A stretch of 64,000 nt of DNA from Liquorilactobacillus mali (GCF_001437155.1 NZ_JQAR01000002.1:124001-188000), one strand, 5' to 3'; positions 1 to 8,750 are shown, counted from the first letter of the stretch. Notes: generated by a model not told the origin, from the sequence alone. Numbers and translations are program-made.

Positions 1-2
1 TT

Positions 3-1394
3 GCGGAAGATATGGCATTTTCACTTGAAAATGATCAAGTATCCCAAGCAGAGATGAAAAAAGCGGTTTCTAAGTGGGCAAAAACATTGCAGCTCAATGA
101 GTTGTTGAAGAATTCACCACAAGAAATCTCTGGTGGACAGAAACAACGTGTTGCAATGGGAGGTGTCTTGATAGATGAAAGTCAGGTTTTATTATTTGAT
201 GAACCGCTTGCTAGTCTGGATCCGGCAGCCGGTCTTGCCTCAATGAAGCTAATTGATGAACTGGCAACAAAACAGAGCTTGACAGTGGTGCTTATTGAGC
301 ATCGAATTGAAGAAGTTTTGCATGCGAACATTGATAGATTGGTAGTACTGCGTGATGGTGAGATTGTCGCAAATGATAGTCCGAATGCAATTCTCGAATC
401 GGAAGAGCTTGTTGGGCTTGGACTAAGAGAACCGTTATACTTGAGCGTTCTTAGACGTGCAGGAATTGCGATAACGGATTGTCAGCAGATTGGTCATGCT
501 GAAACGATCACTAATCCTGCAATTGCTGAGAGCTTGAAGTCATGGACTAAGGGTGCAAAACTAACATATGCTGATAAAAAAATGACAAATTTATTGGAGC
601 TACGAGATATAAAATTTGCCTATGGTGCAGGTAAAAACGTGATTGATGGCCTTAATCTGATCGTTCACCAAGGTGAAATAATTAGTCTTGTTGGCCAAAA
701 TGGGACTGGTAAGTCGACACTAAGCAATTTGGTTACAGGCTTCTTGACGCCAGATAGCGGCAAAATATTATTTGCTGGAGAAGATATGGCTGATCTGTCA
801 GTCAAAGAACGTTCTGAAAAAATCGGGTATATTTTGCAGGATCCTAATCAGATGATTTCTAAAACGACTGTTTTTGAAGAAGTTTCTTCTGGATTGGTGT
901 TGCGAGAAATTTCAAACGAAGAGATTCAAACGCAGGTCAACGAAGTTTTGAAAATTTGCGGTTTATATGAAATGCGTCATTGGCCAATCTCGGCACTCAG
1001 CTTTGGACAGAAGAAACGCGTTACGATTGCAGCAATTCTTGTGCTTGATCCAAAGATGCTGATCCTCGATGAACCAACTGCAGGGCAAGATTTCAGGCAT
1101 TACACTGAAATAATGAGCTTTTTGGAAAAAGTATGTGCTGAAAAAGATCTGACAGTCATCCTGATTACCCATGATATGCACTTGATGCTTGAATATACTA
1201 CGAGAACGATTGTCTTGGATGCTGGACATGTAATCATGGATGATACTCCAGCAAAGGTATTGACTAGTGATAACATATTGCAGCGAGCATCTCTTGCAAA
1301 GACAAGCCTATATACGCTGGCTAGCCGCTTTGGATTACCGTCGGCGGATGATTTTGTTGCAAAGTTCATTGAGTCGGAAAGGCGGATGAGATAA
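3..1394 (+). CDS. ECF transporter energizing ATPase, two fused ABC domains (5' end outside window)
   Basis: Energizing module of an energy-coupling-factor vitamin/cofactor importer. The frame is open from base 3 (Ala-Glu-Asp before the first Met at 12), and the first Walker A is missing, so the gene begins before the window. Visible: first-domain signature SGGQKQR, Walker B LLFDEP and switch His in LIEHR; then a complete second domain with Walker A GQNGTGKST, a variant signature SFGQKKR, Walker B LILDEPTAG and LITHD. Fusion of two ATPase domains is the YkoD-type arrangement. The stop overlaps the ecfT start (TAATG), so the two are translationally coupled. The substrate-binding S component probably lies upstream; the substrate cannot be told from here. 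Confidence 0.9.
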   Translation, partial: AEDMAFSLENDQVSQAEMKKAVSKWAKTLQLNELLKNSPQEISGGQKQRVAMGGVLIDESQVLLFDEPLASLDPAAGLASMKLIDELATKQSLTVVLIEHRIEEVLHANIDRLVVLRDGEIVANDSPNAILESEELVGLGLREPLYLSVLRRAGIAITDCQQIGHAETITNPAIAESLKSWTKGAKLTYADKKMTNLLELRDIKFAYGAGKNVIDGLNLIVHQGEIISLVGQNGTGKSTLSNLVTGFLTPDSGKILFAGEDMADLSVKERSEKIGYILQDPNQMISKTTVFEEVSSGLVLREISNEEIQTQVNEVLKICGLYEMRHWPISALSFGQKKRVTIAAILVLDPKMLILDEPTAGQDFRHYTEIMSFLEKVCAEKDLTVILITHDMHLMLEYTTRTIVLDAGHVIMDDTPAKVLTSDNILQRASLAKTSLYTLASRFGLPSADDFVAKFIESERRMR

Positions 1395-2230
1395 TGTCTA
1401 AAAACCTCTTTGTCGGCTATAACGAACGTGATACATTCATGCATCGTTTGAGTGGCAGTACCAAGTTAATTGGCTTTGTCAGCTTGTCCATCATTGGGAT
1501 GGTAACTTTCGATACACGTTTTCTATTAGGTATTTTTTTGTTTTCAATAATTTTATTTTGGAAATCACAGATCAAGCTTAGCGAGATTTCCTTTATTTTG
1601 AAAGTAATCATAGCTTTTGCTGCTTTCAATATTTTCTTGGTATATGTTTTCTCACCAGGATATGGGATTTCTATTTATGGAAGTCATCACATGATACTTG
1701 GAAACCCAAATCAATTTTTTAATCTATCTTGGGAAGAATTACTCTATCTTTTCAATGTATTATTAAAATATACGTTTGCTGTTCCATTGGCTCTAATTTT
1801 CTTATTGACCACTGAACCGAGTGAATTTGCAGCTAGTCTTAATAAAATTGGGGTCTCTTATCGAATCAGTTACTCAGTGGAGATTACATTAAGGTACATT
1901 CCAGATGTTCAACGTGATTACCGAACTATTAGTTTGGCCCAACAGGCACGTGGTTATGAGATTTCTAAGAAGGCCAATCTGATAACAAGAGCAAAGGGAG
2001 CGGTTCAGATTATCTTGCCGCTGATTTTTACAAGTTTGGACCGAATCGAGACTGTCAGTCAGGCAATGTCGCTAAGACGTTTCGGGCGGCATAATAAACG
2101 TACATGGTACATGGCCCGGCGCTTTAAAATGGCGGACTACTTGGCATTTTTTGTAATTTTTCTGATTGTAATCGTTGGAGTCCTACTGTTTAAGGTCAAT
2201 AATGGGCGTTTTTGGAATCCATTTAATTAA
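1394..2230 (+). CDS. ecfT: ECF transporter transmembrane protein EcfT
   Basis: 278-residue membrane scaffold that joins the ATPases to the S component. There are hydrophobic segments near residues 20-75, 110-135 and 245-265. The two EcfT coupling motifs with small residues around Arg are visible: AQQARGYE (about 178-185) and AMSLRRFG (about 223-230). These short helices dock into the ATPases. It starts one base inside the ATPase stop and is followed by a strong terminator, so it is the last gene of a YkoEDC-like operon. Family is clear; substrate unknown. Confidence 0.9.
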   Translation: MSKNLFVGYNERDTFMHRLSGSTKLIGFVSLSIIGMVTFDTRFLLGIFLFSIILFWKSQIKLSEISFILKVIIAFAAFNIFLVYVFSPGYGISIYGSHHMILGNPNQFFNLSWEELLYLFNVLLKYTFAVPLALIFLLTTEPSEFAASLNKIGVSYRISYSVEITLRYIPDVQRDYRTISLAQQARGYEISKKANLITRAKGAVQIILPLIFTSLDRIETVSQAMSLRRFGRHNKRTWYMARRFKMADYLAFFVIFLIVIVGVLLFKVNNGRFWNPFN

Positions 2231-2261
2231 TTTTTCGTCAGCTATAATATATGTTAACGGT

Positions 2262-2316
2262 AAAAAGAAACCTCAAGCTTATACATTGGTAAATTTTAGC
2301 CGAGGTTTCTTTTTTG
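2262..2316. terminator. Bidirectional Rho-independent terminator between ecfT and the LOG gene
   Basis: Inverted repeat AAGAAACCTC (2265-2274) / GAGGTTTCTT (2302-2311), with an A-run on the left and a T-run on the right. It lies between convergent genes and can serve both. Confidence 0.8.
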
Positions 2317-2358
2317 ATTTTAGAATAAATATTTATGAGTAATGAAAGGTAAGATAAA

Positions 2359-2925
2359 TTATAGATAACTGCGCAGTCTTGGTGGAGAATATGTATTGAC
2401 AAACGTTACAGCTTCACTAAGTGATTTTGCAAAACACAACTTGTTCAGATGATCGATACTCAAAAAATCGTTAGCTACCATTTCATTAAAGAATTGCTCG
2501 AGCAAGTCATAATAATGATCAATATTCAATAGCACACAAGGGCTAGGGTTGTCACCAATACGAGCCCATGAATATGCTCCAGCGATTTCTTCGAGCGTTC
2601 CGGCCCCTCCAGGAAGTGCAAGACAGATATCTGCTAGTTCGAGCATTCTTTTTTTACGTAGAGACATGTCAGAAACAACTTCAAGTTTTGTGATACCTAC
2701 AAGGGCAGCGCCACGATCGAATAAGTTTTGCGGAATTATACCTGTGACTTTTCCACCATTATCCAAGACTGTATTGGCTAAAATACCCATCAGGCCATAT
2801 TTTCCACCGCCGTAAACCAATTCATAATTATTTGAAACTATCCATTTGGCAAGTTCAATAGTTGCTTGTTTAAAATGCGGATTGTTGCCAGTTGATGCAC
2901 CACAATATACTGCAATTTTTTTCAA
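2359..2925 (-). CDS. LOG-family protein (cytokinin riboside monophosphate phosphoribohydrolase-like)
   Basis: Rossmann-fold nucleotide-binding protein of the LOG/TIGR00730 family, whose characterised members hydrolyse N6-modified AMP derivatives to free base and ribose 5-phosphate. Visible: N-terminal strand KKIAVYCGAS, GGGKYGLMG (about 41-49) and the signature LPGGAGTLEE (about 103-112) holding the catalytic Arg/Glu environment. About 188 residues, normal size. I place the start at a TTG (2925) because AGGTG lies just upstream; the alternative GTG at 2934 would overlap that ribosome site. Convergent with ecfT. The physiological role in lactobacilli is not established; some relatives are annotated as lysine decarboxylases in error. 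Confidence 0.85.
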   Translation of the reverse strand: MKKIAVYCGASTGNNPHFKQATIELAKWIVSNNYELVYGGGKYGLMGILANTVLDNGGKVTGIIPQNLFDRGAALVGITKLEVVSDMSLRKKRMLELADICLALPGGAGTLEEIAGAYSWARIGDNPSPCVLLNIDHYYDLLEQFFNEMVANDFLSIDHLNKLCFAKSLSEAVTFVNTYSPPRLRSYL

Positions 2926-3038
2926 ATAAATCACCTCATAGTCATTGATTATCTTATCTTAGCATATAATACTACTATCGTATTAGCAATGGAACGTAAC
3001 GATTAAATTTGCTTCAAATATTGAGGAGGAATAATAAA

Positions 3039-3428
3039 ATGAGTTTTAAAAACATTGCAAGTGTAGCCTTTTTTGGATTTATAGGCGGAAGTTTCCGTTA
3101 TTTGCTCGGAGTCTGGTTTGATTTTAACGGAACTATCATTGTTAATATTATTGGCTGTTTCTTGCTAGCATTTCTAACATACTTCTTACTTGAGTCGCAG
3201 ACCCCAGCTTCCTGGATTACACTTGGATTGGGAACTGGGTTAATTGGTTCCTTTACGACTTTTTCAAGCTTTTGTTTGGATACCGTTAAGATTGCAGAGT
3301 TACATTTACATACATATATGATTGTCTATCTAATAATAAGTATCGTTGGCGGTTACTTGAGTGCCTTTTGCGGCATGAAGCTAGGTAGGTTGAGTGGTCG
3401 TAGTATGAAACGGGGGAATAGAATGTGA
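3039..3428 (+). CDS. crcB: Fluoride channel subunit CrcB/Fluc (first copy)
   Basis: Small four-helix membrane protein of the Fluc family, which exports fluoride as a dual-topology or heterodimeric channel. Signatures: GGSFRYLLG near residue 15, the Asn-containing helix NIIGCFLLAF, and GSFTTFSSF (about 73-81) carrying the pore Phe residues. An ATG at 3039 behind GAGGAGG is preferred over an in-frame TTG at 3009. It overlaps the next crcB by four bases, so the two are co-expressed, as expected for an antiparallel heterodimer. I saw no recognisable fluoride riboswitch in the short upstream region. Confidence 0.92.
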   Translation: MSFKNIASVAFFGFIGGSFRYLLGVWFDFNGTIIVNIIGCFLLAFLTYFLLESQTPASWITLGLGTGLIGSFTTFSSFCLDTVKIAELHLHTYMIVYLIISIVGGYLSAFCGMKLGRLSGRSMKRGNRM

Positions 3429-3781
3429 TTTATTTTGTAGGAATTGGGGCAGCTTTAGGATCTGTTTTGCGATATTTAATTACTACAACAATTAAAAAGA
3501 ATTCACGAACGATTTGGCCGACAGCAACATTGTTAATTAATTTATTAGGTTCATTTTTGTTAGGCATATTATATGGTTTATCAACGATTAAAGCTGCGTA
3601 TTTAATAATAGGGGTTGGTATATTAGGAGGCTTTACGACATTTTCAACGATGAACGTAGAAATTTTAGGATTGATCGAAAGTAAAAAGCGTATATATGCA
3701 TGGTGGTACATAAGTATCAGCTATATTTGTGGTATCATTTTATCTGTCCTAGGTGTTATTATGGGTAACATGGTGAAGTAA
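3425..3781 (+). CDS. crcB: Fluoride channel subunit CrcB/Fluc (second copy)
   Basis: 118-residue partner of the preceding CrcB. Signatures: GAALGSVLRYLI near the N terminus, NLLGSFLLGI and GGFTTFSTM. It starts at GTG 3425, overlapping the upstream stop (the first gene's TGA is at 3426-3428), so coupling is very tight. Tandem crcB pairs usually build the channel from two different subunits inserted in opposite orientation. No third gene follows in the unit. Confidence 0.92.
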   Translation: MIYFVGIGAALGSVLRYLITTTIKKNSRTIWPTATLLINLLGSFLLGILYGLSTIKAAYLIIGVGILGGFTTFSTMNVEILGLIESKKRIYAWWYISISYICGIILSVLGVIMGNMVK

Positions 3782-4073
3782 CGTAAAGTAGTAACATTGG
3801 ATGTCACTAAGAGAGAGCATAATTTATAGATAATCAGGGACAGGGTATTTAAAATTTAATTTTACTTCCGATACTAGTCATAAGGGACTAAATAATTATC
3901 TAATTTCAAACTAATAAATATTCATTTAAATGAGTTTGTGTGTATAATACTCTTAGGTAAAGATTTTCTCTAATCTTTGGTTATATGTGCGCCAATTTTT
4001 AGTAGGATAATATCGAAAGTTGTGTTGCTTGGACCTCTGATTTTATAATTATATCTCTAAAAGGAATGGTCAG
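3782..4073. other. AT-rich gap before the EAL gene
   Basis: 292 bases without a credible ORF. A TATAAT at 3943-3948 is a plausible -10 box for the EAL gene, but no convincing -35 was found at 16-18 bp (closest TTCATT at 3921). No terminator hairpin for crcB was obvious. Confidence 0.4.
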
Positions 4074-4835
4074 ATGACAGAATATAAGGTTCATATATTA
4101 GACGAATTGAAACAATTTTATTTAGTTTGCCAACCTATTGTAAGGATTCAAGCAAACCAATTGATTGAATCGGTTGCTGACTACGAGGTTTTGATTCGTT
4201 CTAGAAGAAATGATAAGTTTCCCTTTGAAACTTTTAGAAAATTGATTGAAAGTGAAACTTACAATGATATTTTTATTAAGTGGTTTGAGAAGGAATTTAG
4301 GTATCTGCTGCAGAAATTTCCAGATTATAAGTTTGATATCAATATCGACCCACAACAATTTAAATATCCTAGAACGTGGGTTTTTATAAATAATATTTCA
4401 GATGAACATCAAAGAATTGCCATTGAAATTACTGAAGCTATCCCGCTCAATAAAGAATTTGCGACACAGGACGAATTTTTCGAAAAGTCACCACTGCCTG
4501 TATTAAAAAAGATTGGTTTTAAGACCGTAATAGATGATATTGGTACTGGACAGAATTCACTTCAATTTGTATCCAATAATCTGCAAAACATTGACAGATT
4601 AAAGATTTCTCTAGTTGCTTTTAGGGGATTAAGAAGTGATATCATTTATCGATTTTTAGAAGCATGGTGTAATCTGGCAAACAAGTATAATTTTGAATTT
4701 GTCGTTGAGGGAATTGATAATAAGATTACCGCAAAAAATCTGGTTTCCGGTGGCCTTATCATGCAGCAAGGTTTTTTCTGGCAAGAGCCGCATGTATTAA
4801 AAAATGCTACAAAAATGCTAAAAAATATTTACTGA
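4074..4835 (+). CDS. EAL-domain protein (c-di-GMP phosphodiesterase family), single domain
   Basis: 253 residues covering one EAL domain with no GGDEF, PAS or membrane part. Correspondences to the catalytic set: EVL in place of EAL (38-40), Asn90, Glu118 in EIT, Asp154-Asp155 in DDIGTG (canonical DDFGTG), Lys177 in LKIS, Glu212 in VEGI and Gln232 in QGFF. All ligand positions look occupied, so hydrolysis of cyclic di-GMP is possible, although EAL and DDF are altered. Monocistronic, with its own possible -10 upstream. Many lactobacilli lack c-di-GMP signalling, so it may instead be a c-di-GMP sensor or act in another role. Confidence 0.85.
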   Translation: MTEYKVHILDELKQFYLVCQPIVRIQANQLIESVADYEVLIRSRRNDKFPFETFRKLIESETYNDIFIKWFEKEFRYLLQKFPDYKFDINIDPQQFKYPRTWVFINNISDEHQRIAIEITEAIPLNKEFATQDEFFEKSPLPVLKKIGFKTVIDDIGTGQNSLQFVSNNLQNIDRLKISLVAFRGLRSDIIYRFLEAWCNLANKYNFEFVVEGIDNKITAKNLVSGGLIMQQGFFWQEPHVLKNATKMLKNIY

Positions 4836-4974
4836 GTGCTTCTAGTTTGATCTAGGTGTACGCTATTTGTTGGGTGTGTGGAAAAATTTTTTAGAAGTTG
4901 TTGAAGTAAATGAAAAATTATAAGGCATTTAATTGTTGATGTCCTAACAGAAAGATTTATCAGTGATTTTGCAG

Positions 4975-5013
4975 AAGTTTCTAGTGGAATTTTACCATTA
5001 GAGGCTTTTTTTC
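4975..5013 (+). terminator. Rho-independent terminator downstream of the EAL gene
   Basis: 13-bp stem including G-U pairs (4975-4987 with 4995-5007), 7-base loop, then T7. It ends transcription before mvaS. Confidence 0.75.
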
Positions 5014-5058
5014 GTGTATTATTGAGTTAATAGTTATCAGGAACAAGGAGTGAAACTA

Positions 5059-6222
5059 ATGAAAATTGGGATTGATAAAATTGGTTTTGCCACATCGGAT
5101 TTATATTTGGACATGGTGGACTTAGCAAAAGCGCGTCACGAAGATCCAAACAAATATCTGATTGGCATTGGGCAATCCAAGATGGCAGTAATTCGGCCAA
5201 CACAAGATGTTGTAACAATGGCAGCAGCAGCAGCAAAAAAAATTATCTGCCAAGAAGACAAAGAAAAAATAAGTTATGTTATCTTTGCGACAGAATCTGG
5301 AGTAGATAATTCAAAGGGTGCCGCGATATATTTAGCTAATTTACTGGGACTTAAGCAAAATATTAGGACGATCGAGATGAAACAAGCCTGCTATGGCGCA
5401 ACGGCTGCACTTCAACTTGCGAAGGGGTATGTGGCACTAAACCCTGAGAGTAAGGTCTTGGTAATCGGTGCCGACAATGCTCGCTATGGGATTAAAACGC
5501 CGGGTGAACCAACACAAGGCGGGGGCGCAATTGCCATGATTATCGGCAGTGATCCTAAGATTCTTGAACTAGAGAATGAGACCTCGGCTTACGCAAAAAA
5601 TATTATGGACTTTTGGCGTCCATTGGGGCATTCTATGGCCTTGGTGGATGGTAAGTATTCTTCTGGAGTGTACCTTGATTTTTTGAAAAATGTTTGGGAT
5701 GAACAACTCAAAAAAACAAACTATCAGTTGCAAGATTATGGAGCACTACTTTTTCACTTGCCATATACCAAAATGGGGCTGAAAGGCCTCAGGCAAATTC
5801 TGCAGGATGCTACAGTTGAAGACAGCACACGATTGATCAGAGAATTTGAATATGCAAGACAATTCAACCGTGAAGTTGGAAATCTCTACACAGGTTCGCT
5901 TTATCTGAGTTTTTTGTCGTTGCTCGTCAATAGTACTTCGATTAAAAGCGGTGATCGGATTGGGTTCTTCAGTTACGGATCGGGTGCACAAGCCGAATTT
6001 TTCACTGGTATTTTACAGCCTGATTATCAGAAGGGACTTGTGGGATTCGACTATTGGGCAATGTTAAATAAACGCCAGTCTGTTTCCGTTACAGAATATG
6101 AAGATCTTTTCGAAAAACATGTCTTTGATATAGAAAATATTGAACTTGATTATCAAACTGACAAATCTGCCTTTCTTTTGGCAGGTATTCACAACTATAA
6201 ACGAAAATATTTAAGTCGCTAA
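5059..6222 (+). CDS. mvaS: Hydroxymethylglutaryl-CoA synthase
   Basis: Condenses acetyl-CoA with acetoacetyl-CoA to HMG-CoA, the entry to the mevalonate pathway; cytosolic. 387 residues. Start ATG 5059 is chosen because AAGGAG at 5045-5050 would overlap the in-frame GTG at 5050. Thiolase-fold landmarks: Glu in ATESGVDNSKG (about 76-86), nucleophile Cys in KQACYGATAAL (about 112), and catalytic His in LFHLPYTKMG (about 234). It is separate from the mvaK1-mvaD-mvaK2-fni operon 47 kb away, a common split in lactobacilli. HMG-CoA reductase and thiolase are not in the window. Confidence 0.95.
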   Translation: MKIGIDKIGFATSDLYLDMVDLAKARHEDPNKYLIGIGQSKMAVIRPTQDVVTMAAAAAKKIICQEDKEKISYVIFATESGVDNSKGAAIYLANLLGLKQNIRTIEMKQACYGATAALQLAKGYVALNPESKVLVIGADNARYGIKTPGEPTQGGGAIAMIIGSDPKILELENETSAYAKNIMDFWRPLGHSMALVDGKYSSGVYLDFLKNVWDEQLKKTNYQLQDYGALLFHLPYTKMGLKGLRQILQDATVEDSTRLIREFEYARQFNREVGNLYTGSLYLSFLSLLVNSTSIKSGDRIGFFSYGSGAQAEFFTGILQPDYQKGLVGFDYWAMLNKRQSVSVTEYEDLFEKHVFDIENIELDYQTDKSAFLLAGIHNYKRKYLSR

Positions 6223-6253
6223 ATCACATATACTGGGGGTTTTAGGATTAGAA

Positions 6254-6262
6254 TGTTATAAT
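6254..6262 (+). promoter_or_regulatory. Extended -10 promoter candidate for the three-gene unit
   Basis: TGTTATAAT matches the TGnTATAAT extended -10 element. No -35 is evident at the proper distance. It sits about 85 bases upstream of the first gene of the 6.3-8.8 kb unit and after mvaS. Confidence 0.5.
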
Positions 6263-6347
6263 TATACTGGAGTTGCTTATTCTTATTAGAGATTGAGAAG
6301 CAAACATAAATTATAAATAGAAATTGTGATTGTAAGGGGAGATTATT

Positions 6348-7238
6348 TTGGCAAATAGTAATACGGTGAGTGACAGAGAGCACGTGCAAGCAACACAAGA
6401 ACTCTCAAAGGCTGTTGCCAACAAGATTCGCTATCTGCAGACATTGGCAACGGCGATAGATAATAAAGATGACCGTTTGGTGTATCAATTGATCGATGGT
6501 GACCGCTACTCGGAACAGATCGTTCAAGCAAAGCATGGCAGTGCAGATACTGATAATGAGAATCTTGTAAGTGATATCGCAGCCAAATTAGGCCAGTATT
6601 TGAGTGCCAATCTCTTAGCTTATTTGGCAGAAACATACCCATTTTTTTACTTTGAACAGATTGGTTTGGGTAAATTTCAGTTTTATTTTGGCAACTGGTG
6701 GGATCGCCGACTCTTTGGTGAACTAGATGTCATCAAAGTTCAATTTATCTTCGATTCAACTGAATATGAAAAGCTGAGAAGGGCATTTGAATTAGAGGGT
6801 CAAAGCAAACGATTGAACAGTGACAAGATCAGCATGCTATCAAGCCAGGCAGATCAACTGCAAGCGTTGATTGATTCGCAAGAACAAAGAGATACTGAAA
6901 AAGAAAAAACCAGATTGCAGTTAAAGAAACTTGCACAGGAAAAGGTTATGCCTTGGGAAGCTTCCAAAGCAAAAGAAGCCAAACAGCAACTTGTTAACCA
7001 ACTTTCAAACTTGACTGAACAAGATGAAAAAGCGCAAGATGCATATCGTTTGATCAAGGATAATGAGAAAAAGGTTCTTGAGTTATCGAAAGAAGACACT
7101 TTGATCGGCTATGAGAAGCAGAGCATTATTGCTAAATTTGGTAGCTTTGATGCTTTCGAAGCTCGTTGTGAATCCCTATATCGTGATTACATTGCCGATT
7201 TAATAGCGACAAACGGGAGGAAGAATACGAATGAGTAG
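6348..7238 (+). CDS. Unknown protein with C-terminal coiled coil (trio gene 1)
   Basis: Not recognised. 296 residues, soluble, no signal peptide or membrane segment. Residues about 1-150 look globular and rich in aromatics (segment FFYFEQIGLGKFQFYFGNWW). About 165-255 is strongly charged, with heptad-like Leu/Ala spacing (QALIDSQEQRDTEKEKTRLQ), so a coiled coil is likely. TTG start at 6348 behind AAGGGGAGA. Its end overlaps the next gene by eight bases, so it is translationally coupled to it. The coiled coil could attract SMC/SbcC-type annotation, but there is no Walker motif. Confidence 0.8.
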   Translation: MANSNTVSDREHVQATQELSKAVANKIRYLQTLATAIDNKDDRLVYQLIDGDRYSEQIVQAKHGSADTDNENLVSDIAAKLGQYLSANLLAYLAETYPFFYFEQIGLGKFQFYFGNWWDRRLFGELDVIKVQFIFDSTEYEKLRRAFELEGQSKRLNSDKISMLSSQADQLQALIDSQEQRDTEKEKTRLQLKKLAQEKVMPWEASKAKEAKQQLVNQLSNLTEQDEKAQDAYRLIKDNEKKVLELSKEDTLIGYEKQSIIAKFGSFDAFEARCESLYRDYIADLIATNGRKNTNE

Positions 7239-8232
7239 AGAGTATGAAAAACCAACCGAAGTTTTTAAACCACATAACAGTGCAGATGTTGAACCAACTG
7301 AAAATGCCACAACCTTAAGTACTTCTGGTCGTCTAATTTCCTATAATGATCAGCTAAAAGATAGCCTTGAAAATGGATATAATTTTACAAAGTTGCTAGA
7401 TCAGTTGATTACGACAACAAGTACAAATGAATTATTTGAAGCTGCACAAGCTCTTAGTACATATCAATTGGATACTGCATATTTGACTTTTCCGCAGCAG
7501 TATAGCCAGTCTGATTTCTATCTAATCTTCATTAATCGACTGTTAGCACTCCATGACAGAGAGCGTGTGATTTTACAATCATCTGACCGATACAATGAAC
7601 TCTATCATGAATTTCCAGGAATTAATTCAGCTGGTTACTTCATTTTTAAACTAGAGAACACGGTTCAAGGCGGAGCATACTACACAGAAAAGACAACTGG
7701 CGAGGCTCTATTTTATTTGAATTTTGAGAAGCATGTATTGAGGTTCAATAGCCGTGCCGTGACCCAATTATTATTGGTCGAGTATCATGAAAAAATCAGC
7801 CAGGATGCTATTAAAGGCTTTGAAAATTATTTGCTTGATATTGGTAATTTCTTGAAAGAAGATTATGGCTTTGATGTAGACTTTACGCTGCTTGATCCTT
7901 CCAATAGCGCAGTTTATCAATTAGCAGATCCAAATCTTCCAAATTCAATCATTGATCGTTTATTCGTTGAAGCAGCAAATGGCGGCAGAATGCTCGAATT
8001 GGGGGAGAATAGCTCACCAATTCTTAAACTTGATAGTGGAACAGTCATCGAATTGTTTGAACAACATAATTATGAAGACGATATTGATTTGGGTTGGGGT
8101 ATCAAAGTTTATGATCAGCAACACAAAATTGGTTGGTTTGATGTGCTGTTGCGCTATGAGTTCTTGAGGTCATGGTATCTTGAGAATTTGAATACGCTAG
8201 AGATACAGTCAGATGCTCTTTATTTTAATTAG
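7231..8232 (+). CDS. Unknown cytosolic protein (trio gene 2)
   Basis: Not recognised. 333 residues, acidic, no membrane segment, no obvious catalytic motif. The first 45 residues are low in hydrophobics and probably disordered; the rest is a mixed alpha/beta sequence. ATG 7231 lies inside the end of gene 1 with GGGAGG upstream. The tight overlap with gene 1 and the short gap to gene 3 argue that the three products act together. Codon use and base composition look like the neighbours, so there is no sign of recent transfer. Confidence 0.75.
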   Translation: MSREYEKPTEVFKPHNSADVEPTENATTLSTSGRLISYNDQLKDSLENGYNFTKLLDQLITTTSTNELFEAAQALSTYQLDTAYLTFPQQYSQSDFYLIFINRLLALHDRERVILQSSDRYNELYHEFPGINSAGYFIFKLENTVQGGAYYTEKTTGEALFYLNFEKHVLRFNSRAVTQLLLVEYHEKISQDAIKGFENYLLDIGNFLKEDYGFDVDFTLLDPSNSAVYQLADPNLPNSIIDRLFVEAANGGRMLELGENSSPILKLDSGTVIELFEQHNYEDDIDLGWGIKVYDQQHKIGWFDVLLRYEFLRSWYLENLNTLEIQSDALYFN

Positions 8233-8255
8233 AATAAGTATGAGGCTCTTTAATA

Positions 8256-8750
8256 ATGGATATAAAAAAACTAACTGATGCAGTACGTTTTCGTGAAGTC
8301 GCTCATGATTATAGAATAGAACAAAGGATTCCCGCTAATAAGCTGATGAATGCCTATTTTGAACTGAACTATTGCATAGGAAATCTTTTTAAAAGGTCAG
8401 TCGTTACTGATAATATTGAAGATGATTCTGAGGCAATCTTGGATTTGTATTGTGAAGCACTGGTTTCCTTTTTTCAGGTAGCTAATCACAAAAAATGGAC
8501 ATATTTGCTATTAGTGTCTGATGAGCAGCTGCATGAACTTGAAGGCAAATGGAAAACACAATCTTTTGCAAAAATTTATCTGATTTTACAAAAGCTGCTC
8601 AATCAGAGTTATTTTGAACATCAACCCAACTCATTTCAACATGCTTGGCATATCTTCTTGAAATTCGGGGTTGTCGAGTTGAGCTTGCCATTGAATCAGA
8701 TTGAAGAAAGATTTCTGAGCTTGTATGGCAAGAACAGTGCTGATTCTTAG
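8256..8750 (+). CDS. Diverged all-alpha (type 2) dUTPase-like protein (trio gene 3)
   Basis: 164 residues, all-helical. The pattern resembles dimeric type 2 dUTPases: FELNYCIGNLFK (35-46) fits the ELxELAN helix, LDLYCEALVSFF (62-73) fits EEYVDGxHF, and IEERFLSLYGKN (149-160) fits the C-terminal YLxKNxxN helix. The metal-binding acids are not kept: ExxE reads E36-L-N-Y39, and ExxD reads L64-Y-C-E67. If the homology holds, this is likely catalytically impaired or changed in specificity. It follows gene 2 by 23 bases. The homology is my pattern match and needs a profile search. Confidence 0.5.
   Translation: MDIKKLTDAVRFREVAHDYRIEQRIPANKLMNAYFELNYCIGNLFKRSVVTDNIEDDSEAILDLYCEALVSFFQVANHKKWTYLLLVSDEQLHELEGKWKTQSFAKIYLILQKLLNQSYFEHQPNSFQHAWHIFLKFGVVELSLPLNQIEERFLSLYGKNSADS

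Noticed and set aside
963-1444. Antisense reading frames over the ECF ATPase
   Set aside because: Shadows of the coding frame, without start signals or composition of their own.
2935-3038. Fluoride riboswitch upstream of crcB
   Set aside because: About 100 bases, none matching the conserved crcB-motif core; only a possible -10 (TATAAT at 2965).
5022-5240. Poly-Gln/Ala run (GCAGCAGCAGCAGC) in mvaS as a microsatellite
   Set aside because: It is a short GCA codon run coding for an alanine helix present in HMG-CoA synthases; not a phase-variable tract.
6348-7238. SbcC/SMC-type ATPase for trio gene 1
   Set aside because: Only a coiled coil is shared; no Walker A, Walker B or signature motif is present.
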